Shown here in pieces: positions 1 to 11,800 of a DNA stretch of 64,000 bases. A model generated the notes under the pieces. The model was not told the origin of the DNA, made no database searches, and worked only from the letters and a program-made list of their open reading frames with translations. The number at the start of each line of letters is the position of its first letter. Position 1 is the stretch's first letter. Made by a program: the position numbers and the translations under genes. Location of the stretch: the NCBI GenBank assembly GCA_013398015.1, contig VZRR01011616.1:380791-444790 (forward strand). The letters run 5' to 3'. The DNA comes from Oreocharis arfaki. Lineage: Eukaryota; Chordata; Aves; Passeriformes; Paramythiidae.

Positions 1-3000
1 CATTTACAATCTTTATCCCTTTCAGCATTAGACTTACACCTATTCATTAGGAAATACATCATAGAGGGATACTGCTGATAATTCTTATAACAAGCTCACT
101 ACTGCATTCTGCTACCAAAGTGCCTTATACAACTCAAACATAAAATGATATATAATTGATCATTCAATATAGATGCATAAATAGTTCTTTAAACTTCTAT
201 GGTATGTGGCTATTGTTTGGAGAAAGCAACTTGGACCACTGTTAGGTGACGAAAAACTATGAAAGGTAACATTGATCAGTCATTCTTTGTTCAATGTTAG
301 TTTCAACATCATAAGAAAACACAAATTTTTTCAAACACAGTGTCTGTATTTCAAAATAAAAACATGAAATAACCTGATTAAGTATATGCAAATCTATTTT
401 AAAAAAGACACTCCAGAAGCTGAGTGTAATAGCTGAAGTAATACATGAACAGATCCCCTTCTTTGCAAATCCTTACCTGTAGTACAATTGCTTAGACGTT
501 ACTGCAATAATCTAGCAGTAAATGTGATCAGTTATGCACAGATATGCAGATATGCTCAATGTCTTAAAAGTGGTATCTCTGTACTTGGGAGAGATTCCTA
601 ATCACACCACACCCTCTAAATGTAATGAGAAGCAAGCAGAGAGGCCTTTGAGAAAGTTAGAAATTATACAGAGCAAAGTGTTAAACAGTGGAGGCAATAA
701 TTAAAATCTATGATCCTTCTGGTAATAGTTCTAAAAAAAATAGTAGTGTGTGTGATACTTAAGTCAGAATGTTTGATATCCTTCTGGAACTCATCTCAGA
801 TGAAACAGTACGTAAAAAAATATTGAAAAGGCTGTTACTGCTTAAAAAGTGGTTATAAGACTTCATTCTCTCTTGATGTTGAGATTAACTTTCATCTGGA
901 TTACCAGCATATTTCTCTATGAACTGGTTACTGTCCAAACGTGTGAGTTCTGAAGGCAATCCACTGTTGTTGCTAGAAACTCCAACCCTGAATGCATCTT
1001 TCAGCTCATATTATAAGGTAACTTTTCCAAAAGCTGTAGAACTGCTAATTTCAGCAGGCTAACCTGGTATAATTAGCTACCCAGTCTTCCCCATAGAAAC
1101 ATTTAATAGTTCTAAGCAGTTCCCAGGTGACTTGTTAGATGTAGTTTGAATGAGTGTGAAAAAAGGGAAAAAACTGTTAAAGAAAAAATAACATGTAAAA
1201 CATTAATTTTTCTCCATGCTAAATTCTCTCATCATTTATGAATAATAACCACCAATAATCCTTTATTACCTACTTCCTCATTTGTTATCCTTACGTGCAA
1301 CATCATTATACAAAATGCAAAGCAATGTGCCATGTCCATGATGTGTTAGTGTCTGCATTCAAGACTCATTTAGCCATGCTGAACACTAACTCTGAAACCA
1401 ACATGGTTTTATTAAAATCAACAGGAGTCTGTGGTCGTGGTTAACATTTAAATCTAAGGCCGCAGTATGCAAGACAAAAATTAGGACAGCGGCTTTCTTT
1501 CAGAACACAAAACTCCTACTTCACAGTAGAAATACAAATTGCCTATGCTAACTGGCAGAATTATCTTAATCAGTTTTTGATCTGAACACACAGGAGAATT
1601 CGTTTGAACAGCTGAAATGGAGAACCATACTGATCTACACTTTCATCATGATGATCCCATTTAGTTCTGTTTCCAGCCAATAAAATCAAAACTCTCAGAT
1701 TTGTAGCATTTGAAGCATGATTACTGCATTAGTAGGGAAATGGAAGAATATTGTCTTTAAGCTTCAATCACAATCAAGTTAAAATGAAACCGAGTCATGC
1801 AAGCTTCCATGTTCCTCTGGAACAATTGGTGTTAGCTGGTTTCAGTCAGCTTCCCGTGTCTTCTGTGGGGGATCGGGCAATGGCTATTAGTATAGTAATA
1901 GTATCGAAATGTTGCACATTTAAGTGGTAATGATCCTGCCTCTTCCTTTAACCTAGACAGACAAGGTTTTCCAAAGCAGGACAGATCATGACATCTGTGA
2001 CTTAGTAAAGGGACCAGCAAACGAGATGGCATGCATGAATACCTGGTAGGAGTCAGGACAACGTCAAATAAAAACGAAGTTATTTTGAACTTCATAAAGA
2101 ATATAATTATGAAATGAAACCTTAGTTTTAGGTAACTTCAGGATATGGATGTTTACATTTTGATTTGAACCCCAGCTCAAGAACAGTGAGGAAGAGAGAG
2201 AAAGGATTAGCATGATATACTTTTCTGACTCCTCAGATGTTCTTCCTGGCAGACCAAAGTGTGAGTACTAAGGAACAAGGGCCTGTTCAAATCACTTCAA
2301 CATCCTACCTGATCTGAAGCTCATGACCAAAAAAACAAGAAATCACTAAACCAAAAGCTGAACACCTCCAATAACACAGGACATGGTATGGAAGCACAGC
2401 TTTGAAGGACTGTCTTCTCTAAAGCAACCTAATTGTGCAGCAACTTTATACAACATAGTATAAGTGTTCTCACAAACTCACACATCATAAAAGCAAATTA
2501 AAAATAATTTTTTAAAAATATTTTGCATATATTTTGAGGTTGGGTAGACACTGACAAAGAGAACCACTGACTGCAAAGTGCAACTGCTAATGACTTAGCT
2601 TCAAAAGCACAAAACCAGTCTTTCAGCTTTATTGCCCAGCAGGGCCAAGACCTTGCAAGTCTATTGCTTCTGGAAATGACTAATAACAATTCATGTATAA
2701 ACAATCTATTAAATGATCCCAGAAACTGTCTAAAGTATCCTCTGGCACTGATCTACATCTACAGAGAATCTTGAGAAAACCAGACCACCAGAGAATCCTG
2801 AACAAAAGGGATGTACTGGATAACATCAAAGGTAAAGAGCACAGCCAATTATTCACCTCAGCAAGGAGGAAGTTTATAAAAGTCACAAGAAGAGTAAAAC
2901 TGAACTCTTGGGAAAAGCTAAATTGTCAACTTGTCAACAGCACAAAATTTAGCAATCTTAGACAAAATGAGGGCACTTAGACCTAGAGTTTCCAGGGACA

Positions 3001-4677
3001 GTACAGGACTTCATATTCAATTCAGCAGTTAAAAGAGGATGGGATGGAGGAATCATGCAGCCAAAAGTGAAACTGCCAAAATACTTTAGATTGAAGAAAA
3101 AAGAAAAAAATTCAAAATAGGGTCTCTATCTTTTGCTATGTTACTTTAAATCTCTAAAGAAAATAATCTCTATTTGGGGGTTTTTGTTTTAATTTTGGAT
3201 TGGGGTTTTTTTCCATCCTGAAATAAGATCACTTTCTGCTATTAGTTTTCACAGCTTTTTGTCCCATGACCTAAAGAGAAATTAAATACTAATATCCCAG
3301 ATGGTAAAGTTTCTTGTTATCTCAAATCCCCATACCCACAGATCCAATTTATTTCTTTTTCCATGTATATTCAGAGGAGCCTAAACTCAAGAGAAAAACA
3401 TGTAAAATACTTGCAGAAAATTACTATCTTTTTTATTAACACAAAAACTTCAAAAATAGAAAAATAGAACTATACTCCACCAAAGAGACAAAATACTCTA
3501 GGGCATATTATCTTATTTGCCAACTCCTTTAGCAAATTTTGTTAGTTTTGTTGGCCTTTTTTTTCAAGTTAGCATTCTACAACCTATTAATCTAGGAAGT
3601 GAAGAAAGAACTCTTTTCAGTTATACTGCAGTGTAACTTGAATTAGTAATATCTGACCCAGAAGTACTACCATTCATGCTTAATTTTACCTCCATGTTCT
3701 GCATAAACTTGTAGGACTTTAAGTTAAAAAAAATTTAAAAGGTAGGTCAATTTTTGACATTTCTAAAGCTGTTTTAGAATGAGGAAGAAATATGGTTTTT
3801 TCATTAAACTGACATGCATTTTCTAGTAAGACTGGTCATTACAGAAGAAAAATTATTTTAGAGGATTAAAAAAAGAAATCGCACTAAAACAGCGAAAAGG
3901 AAAAAGATTATGTTAGGTAACACTATTTCAAATTTTCAAAACCTAGTAAAGTTAATTAAATGTCACAGTAACCTTTCCATAATGTTATACTTAACAATTT
4001 CCTCAACCTTTTGACATGATATGTCTTTTATTCTGAACTGAAGATGAAAATTATTTCCTATGTTCTTCAAAGAAATATGGGAGATCCATTTGTACCTGAA
4101 ACATTCAAAATCCTTCCCACAATGTTTTGGGCAGTAACAGACTGCAATACAGCCTTTCATCTATTTCTACAAGGCCTCCTTTTGAGGTGACATTACAAAA
4201 CAAATAGCAACACATGACCTGTAGCAATCATAAGCATCAGCAATTTCAGCTAAAACCATCTCCCAAATTTAGTTTGTCCCCCCTTTTCTCTGTGAGATTA
4301 AAGGCAATGGGTAATTGCCCAAGAGATCAGCCTATACAGCAGTTTTTGAATGCATAGTGCCAGAATAAGCAATCTTATGCATTTCAGTGGTTCTTCCCCC
4401 AAAATTTTGGTAAGTGGAAGCCAACAGACAATGAAAGACATAACATTACTTTCTCAAATATGCAAACATTTCAGAAGTTCAGTTTTAGAGCAATGCTAAC
4501 CGTTCAGATGTTGGCATAAGAATTAATTGTCATTATAACACTTACTGGTACAGAATTATCTATTACAAGGTATTTTTAAAGTGCAATACAAAAATCTGAA
4601 TTTAGTAACAAACCACGATAACGAATGAGAACCTGTGCAAACACTTCAGTGACTACAGAATAAGTATTTTTTTAAAG

Positions 4678-4706
4678 AAACCAGTAACTCGTAAAGTTAC
4701 TGGTTT
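4678..4706. repeat. Perfect 12-bp inverted repeat with 5-nt loop
   Basis: Arms aaaccagtaact (4678-4689) and agttactggttt (4695-4706) are perfect reverse complements around cgtaa. A 10-bp unit tttggtagaa follows twice, at about 4704 and 4725. It would form a stem-loop in RNA from either strand. Function unknown. Confidence 0.75.
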
Positions 4707-5543
4707 GGTAGAATTTGGTATAAATTTGGTAGAATTTATAACACCAAATTGTAGTGGACCAGTGGTGACACTTCCCCCTCACTGCCCATGTCTACATAAA
4801 CAAAAAACTAAATACTTTTGCATATTACATTTGTTTTATTTCACACTGTCTTGAAGAACTACTGGTACTTTTCTACATATGCCTGTGGTTTTTACATGAA
4901 ATTTAGTTCTGGGGGGGGATTTTTAACTTTTTTTTTGTTCCTATGAAAATAAGAATATTGACTCATGAAACAAATAATTTATAGTCAAAATAAAAAACAA
5001 AAAAATTTGTTAGTTCATATGTTTAAGGATACCAAAAGATACACAAAATAAATATTTTTAAAATTATGGTAAAACAAATGATAAATGAAAAATTAAAAGT
5101 TTATGTTAGATGTTTCTTGCAAAATGTATGTATTTTATCTTTTAAATACCTTTATAAGCCATTTAGTGTTCTTACACTATCCAGGTTCCAAGAAACATGA
5201 GAAACAATGTTGGAACAGAACAGATGAATCCATTTTAGATATACTTTAGATATGTTTATTGTTAACAGGAAAAGCAGACAAAATACTTTTGAAATAGTAA
5301 TTGAATAAAACAGTCAAACAGCATTTTAACACGAATAATGACTGTACAACTCGGTAAAGTTATACTAAACACATTTAAAGCAATTGTAAATAAACCCTGT
5401 TAAACATTTATATAAATGCAAAAACATTAAACATAGTTGATAAAAATACATCTGGAAATAAACTCTAAGCCATGGTATTACTTACTTCTTCATATTATTC
5501 AATACTATTTTACCTAATGTCCAGTTTTATCTGTAAGACTATC

Positions 5544-5595
5544 TTTATTATATTATTTGCTTGTTTGCCTAGCACTCATCATCATACAGTTTATT
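5544..5595 (-). terminator. Candidate polyadenylation signals (two AATAAA)
   Basis: On the minus strand AATAAA lies at 5590-5595 and again at 5544-5549, about 150 and 200 nt past the stop codon at 5747-5749. The hexamers are seen; use as real signals is inference, because AATAAA is common by chance in AT-rich sequence. Confidence 0.35.
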
Positions 5596-5746
5596 ATCCC
5601 CACATTTTTTTTCACAGTTTAAAAAGTAAGAATTTAGTATCACAAAATCCCGATTTCTCAGCGGGTATCATAGCAGCAACATTTAAAACTTAAAGGTCAA
5701 AAGAATGTGACAAAGGCCATGTATATCTGTTACAATCCACATTATC

Positions 5747-5809
5747 CTAACTGTCATCATCATCACTACTACTGTGAGCCATAGTCCACTCTTTGTAGGC
5801 CTGTCTTTT
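5747..5809 (-). CDS. VPS13A: VPS13A window exon 47, alternative-type last exon
   Basis: 63 nt including TAG. After a strong acceptor (ttaccatgctttcag) it reads KRQAYKEWTMAHSSSDDDDS and stop, in phase 0 with exon 46. It gives a short, acidic C-terminus in place of the PH-like domain. Human VPS13A also has a shorter isoform made by an alternative last exon (established knowledge); counting back, this corresponds in position to human exon 69. The match to that exon is from position, phase and the tail's character, since I could not compare sequences. Confidence 0.82.
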   Translation of the reverse strand, partial: KRQAYKEWTMAHSSSDDDDS

Positions 5810-8800
5810 CTGAAAGCATGGTAAGGGAAGAAGAAAGCAGAAGTATTAGTTTAAAAGTACTAGTTTGCCTGGCAAGTTTGTTAATTAAAGCAAAATAAAA
5901 CCACAGAAAACAAAGAAACTCCAAAGTGACATCCTAGTTTAAGGCACAGTATAAGCACATGAAATAACCTATATCCTATTTCCTTCGATCAGCATATACG
6001 ATCTCTAAATCACCGTAAGAAGTTTTATTCCAACCTAATCTTGTAATCTGTTGAAAAGCTACAATACAGTGACCGCAGTGGGACCAGTCACCAGACCTGT
6101 ATGCAAAGAAGCATAGCAAAAGGGGAGAATAATCCTTTTACCCATAAGAAAATATTATTCTATTCAAACTGTTTCAAATACTGGACATGCAATACACTGA
6201 ATCTCATGCAAAACAAACTAACAGCTTTAGAACCACAACCACTAAAAACTAAAAACATTAGTATACTTAAGGGTTAAATTAAGATTAAGACACCAAATAC
6301 CCTACAGCAGAATTTAATGTCTGGGGGAAAAAATATGCAAATCTCTATTTTCTGATTTGACTGTCTACAGAGAGAACTGTCTACTCTGCATGGAGCTTTG
6401 AAAACATTTCTTCAAGAGTAATTATGCCTTAGAATCATCAGTAGCAAAAACTAATATGAAGCCAACAATTCTTCAGTTTTAACTACTTTCAAATGGTACC
6501 TCCCATCACAAAATATCAAAGGCATTACACAAGGCCACACCTTAGTATTTTCTAAGTTGGATAATGGAAGGTACTGTACTCAGCCATACAACACAGAAAA
6601 ATTTGAACTACCTGTTACATGACAGATTTTTGTAAAAGTTTCTCAGAAAAAACCTCAAAATACAAAAATGTATTAGAATTAGAAAATTTAAGAAGCAAAA
6701 GCAATGTAAAGTCAGCTCATTAGAGCTGACTCTGCTAGCATTTGTTTTAGCAATATACTTTTAAACAGAAAAGGAGGTATTCTTAAATTTATTTTCTTAG
6801 CAAAAACAGGATAAAGATTAGTAACAAATCTACACTGTTCATCAGTAGTAGCTTCTAACTACCCTCTAGTTAAGGCAACACTGCTTTATAACACCAGTTA
6901 TAAATTGGACAGCACAGGTTAAAGCCATCTCATCACAAGAAAGGCACAGGTACACTATTTATTATCAAAGCACTTTCACAGTCTGCTGAACTACATCACC
7001 AGTGAATGGAACAGTGAACACAGCTAAGGTGCCCCCAACAGGTCAATCCTCTTCTACCAGAAAATGAATGGCAAACTAATGAAATGCAGGAGAAACAGAA
7101 ACAAGAGTGGAACTCAACATGGAACAAACAGCTGTGGCGATAATCAAAATGAGTCATAAAATGCTCTCCAAAGGCTACTTCATTCTTATCTACTTCTCCA
7201 GAAAGGTTATTCTGGTACGACATTTCCATGGCACACTGTGAATCCTTCCATGCGTATTTTTAAAATTCTGTTTCAATTCAGGCAATCACTAATTACTACT
7301 TTATTTGTCATGGTTGAACATTTCTAGAAAAAAGTTTTATTTCTAACAGAAGAAAAAACAGAAACTCAGTAAGCTGTGTGCGTCACAACTTAAATTATTT
7401 CCCTTTCTGAGGGGAATTTTTTGAGTCAAATTTGCTTAAATGGCAGATGAATCATTAAAGACTAAGTGCTGTTCAGCATATATTTCCTGCAAACAGTATT
7501 CCACTTCAGAAGTGTTTATGTTCTTTCAATGGCTTCAATATGACATAAATACAACTATTTCTAAGTGTCTTTAAAATGCTGTTTTACATAAAATTGAGAC
7601 TTAAAAGTCACTGTTTAAACGATATATTATAAAATTACTGAAAAAACTATGTGTATTTATCAACAATTTTCACCAAAAAATAAAATTTAAAGGCATAAAA
7701 CTTTTCATTTGCACATATAAACCTCCTTCGTCTTTCAAAATGCTCTGTGTCTTGCATAAACTTTTATAGATATACTGACATAATTTATGGTGTCTTCCTC
7801 AAAAGTTGTACCACAGCAGGCAAATCTCCAATGTGGTTACATGTCTAAGAAATTAAATGAAACTTCTTGTCTACTGAATTACTAGGTAAGAAGTGAATGG
7901 GAATGTAGGAAGTGGGAAATTCAAAAGGATTTATTTCAATGTATGAGTTTAAATGTACGTCAATTTATCTTTCATTTTCTTCACCTGTAACATTTGACTT
8001 CCAGTTCCATCTCTTAATCTGTAAGGTCTTATAACTCCATCTTCACCAAAGAAGCGAGGCGGGCGCAGGCTTATCACATCTTCTGATGAATCTGCAACCC
8101 TAAAAAAGCAGAAAGTTTAAGATACATGTCAATATCTTTACTCAACTATAATATTTAGCTAAGGAATTAAATTATTTTGTATACACATTGACTCGTACAA
8201 CAACTGTTGTTGTCTATATATCAACCTTTGCACAGAAACAGACATTACATGAAACAGCAACAGACTCAGAAACCTATTTCAGAGAATCACTATTATCAAA
8301 TTAGATGGCACAGAGCAGCACATGCCTGCAAATACTTAATTAGCATCTAACTACTGCACTTCAGAACTTCAGAATTAAAGACAACTACACCATATAGAAC
8401 GTTCACTCTGATATTCTTCTTGCACTTCTCTGCTAAAGAAATTAAACAAGAAAACAAAAGAAACTGGCATTCCTATGGTAACAGAAGTGATCCAGCTCAC
8501 TAAGAACAGGGCCACTGAACAATTGTATTCAAAGTTACTAAGTGCCTCTTCAAAACACTGTCTCCTAATTTGTTGCACATAACAGTGTGAGATAATCTTC
8601 AGCAATGAATTTATTAAAGTGAGACTATCACAGTATTTAAATGCAGTCTTAACATAGTTCTGAGACTGGCATAACCTAGTGGTCTTGAAACTCATCTCGT
8701 ACAGTAGTAATAATAGATAAAGTAACTCTGAACTCATCTGAGAAGTCCTTTTTTTCCTGCTTATTTGGGGTAAAAGTTAAAAATAATCAAATGAGGGAAT

Positions 8801-11800
8801 TCTGAACGCTGAGATTTTTAAACTAGTTTTTTAAGTAATGCTAGAATTACTTGAAATTTGTGTCTGTGGTTTTTAAATTATATCAAGTGTGTATTTTGTT
8901 AAAGAGCCACCTATTTATTATGTAAATAACATAGAAGTGATACAAAGACACAAGATACTACTAGTACTACTATTGTCTGTTTCATGCCATATCGTATTCT
9001 GTACACTTATTTTACTTACTTTTTGATACCCTGAAATGTGCTGCTTGCCATATCTATAATTCCACCAGTGGGCCTAGCTACTGCTCCCACTAAGCCTTTT
9101 CCAACACCTTTGAAAAAACCAGCTGCTCCTTCTTCCTGAGCTCCTAGAAGCATTAAAAGCAGTAAATCATTATAAAACAGAGTTTTTCTTAAAATCTTAA
9201 CAAGTTTTATTACCATTTAATTACAAATCTTATTTGATATACAGCTACGTAGTCTCCGCACAAAGTTCACGTAAACAACATTTAAACTGTAAGTCAGCAG
9301 GAATATAAAATCTTGACAAAGAGTTTTATAACTCTGATTTACAATGTCTCATCAAATATCAAGAATCTACCATCACATGAACAGTTAATGCATCAAGACC
9401 CAAACTTACCTCTTATTGGTTTTGTAACTATTCCTGTTATGCCACTGACAAAACCCTACCAATATAAACAAAACAGACATTAAAAATATGCTTCCAGATG
9501 ATATTTTTTATTTTTAACATTTTTCTTTCTACTTCATTGTTGAATAGCCTCAAAGCACATGTGTTGGGAGTATTCTAGAGTTCACTACAAGTTAACAGAA
9601 TTAGAGGCACCTGCTTTACAGTTTCTACGTTCTTTTCTACCCTCTTGTATTTTTCTATAAAACTGTCACTCAATTGTAGCTATATGCCTGCAAAACCAAA
9701 ATTAAAATCAAGAAACAAAAAACTAACTAAAAAACCTGAAAATCAACAACTCTCTAATGAACACAACAAGCACCTGTTACTCTTGCCTGCATAAAATTAA
9801 TTAATTTTTGTTTTCCTCCTTACAGAAACTAGTCCTTTTCCACCACGAGTGATACCCTCTCTTAGACCAGTGGGTTGTTTATTCATGGCTTCTCTCCTTT
9901 TTTGCTGGTAATCCTCATCCATAGTTATTGCAGCTACTCCTTTTGCCATTGCACCTGTGATTCTCGAGGCAGCTCCTGCTAATCCACCTATTGGAATATA
10001 AACCAAATTAAAATTCCAATGCAATTTACAAATACTCATCTCTACTGTTTACTATTAGGCAAACTACCATCACAGTGCTGAAACTTACCAACAGCTCCTC
10101 CTACCAGGGCTTTAAGTCCTAGTGCCATTCCTTCTATAAATTCCTCAGGGCCCTGGATGGCTCCCTATGAGAAAAAAAGGACACGTTCATATGAGCTTTG
10201 AATAGTATGCATTATATATTCTTAGACCTCACATTTTTATTGGGATTTATATGCAAGAATGAGAACAACAGGATGACACTGAGTGATAAAGTGTGAAAAG
10301 ACCCACAAAAGCTCCTGTGACAAAAAGACAGACTATTTTAGAACATTAATTAATTCTCTGAAGTCTGCTTATTTTAAGGAGAACGGAAAAATGGTAAGAT
10401 TTATTTTAAGGTATGAACTGTACAAAATGGCCTTTTGGCAGTTAAGTTAAATGGACTTCTCTGTCCTTTTTATCTCACTTGAGTCTTCCAGGCATTTCTG
10501 ACTTGAAATTTTCAATTCTAAATCTAAATTTAAAACCAAAAAAGGCATCAATATAAATTTTCAATACAATGCATATTTATCTACTTGTAAAAGGGCAGCA
10601 AAGAATTCTACCTGGTAAGGTTCATAGAAGAAAGCTTCTACTCCTTCAGACAATCCTCTTATGAATCCAAATGGATTACCCAACACATCAAGGCCAAGAA
10701 TAAGAACATACATCTGTTTAATAGCCTAAAGTAAAAACAGTTATTAGTGAAAATATTTCCTAAATTACACTAAAACAAAGGCAAGCAGTGTAGTATCTCA
10801 GATTAAAACAGTGAAGAAACATGAGTTCAATATAAAAACCTCAAAATTGTGTGGAAAAGTAGAAGTAGTTGTACCAAAAAGATGAAAAAGTCAGTGAGGA
10901 AACCATATTACGTCAGCCAAGAAACAACAGTACTTACAAGCATTTCAGTAACCCTTTATTATTAATGATAGATGGATAGAAGAGGACTAATTCTTCTACG
11001 CAAAAGTATTTGTGTTGGATTCTCTCCACACAGGACTTTCAACAGTACACAAAAGCCAAGAAGGAACCATGATTCATATAGTACTAATGTTCAAGAAACT
11101 GCATTAGTATTTTAACGCCAATTATGTTCTGTCAGAGCTCCATTGTGTTGCTTCCCCTATCTGTTTTGTTATCCATGCCACTTGGCAAGGCAATAAAATT
11201 CTATTAATGAGTAATTGGTTTGTATGCATTTAACCTTTGTACATAGATACAAGGATGAAAGTAATTCTATTCAGTTTCATAGAATCAAAATGCACAGTAG
11301 CACTTTCAAAATATAAATTAATTGGAATACTGACATTTACTTATTCTCACCTGTTTTGAATAATGCCTTACAACTGCTGATTGGAGCTGCTGTGTAGTAC
11401 AGAAGTGATACCTGAGCTCAAAGAACGCCAACCTAAAAAAAAGACGAGAGAAAAAGTAAATCCTTACTATGCAGAGCTAAATAAAACTTAACATATGTAA
11501 TATTGGTATAATCTTTGTGAGTGATTTTTACATTCATATTTTTAACCTACTTAAAGACAATATCTTGTACATCTGTAAGGGTGGCCCCTATACTCTTCAG
11601 CAGGAGATTCACAGACTGAAATGGTATCAATTCATTCTTTCTTTCTTCTTTGTTACTATCTTCTCCACCCGTACTGAGTGAAAAGCTTAAGTGTAACTGA
11701 AAGATAAAAGCAAGATTGGGAAATAACATGGTTAGTTGTTAGATGTATTATATCTCTATAATCTTCTAGATGATTTAAAAATTGAGTTAGGACATTTCTA

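Larger units (their letters stand above)
1..5746 (-). other. Probable 3' UTR of the short VPS13A isoform, then AT-rich downstream or intronic DNA
   Basis: The short isoform's 3' UTR should begin just left of the stop at 5747. AATAAA on the minus strand (tttatt on plus) occurs at 5590-5595, 5544-5549 and 4835-4840, giving several possible cleavage sites. No exon of the PH-like domain (expected phase 0, ending in the long isoform's stop) could be read on the minus strand. The long isoform would use this stretch as intron. No transposable element, RNA gene or second gene was recognised. Confidence 0.5.

Noticed and set aside
8375..8737. 120-codon minus-strand open frame, hydrophobic, in intron 45
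   Set aside because: It has no resemblance to a known family, no splice continuity with VPS13A, and sits in AT-rich intron where frames this long arise by chance.
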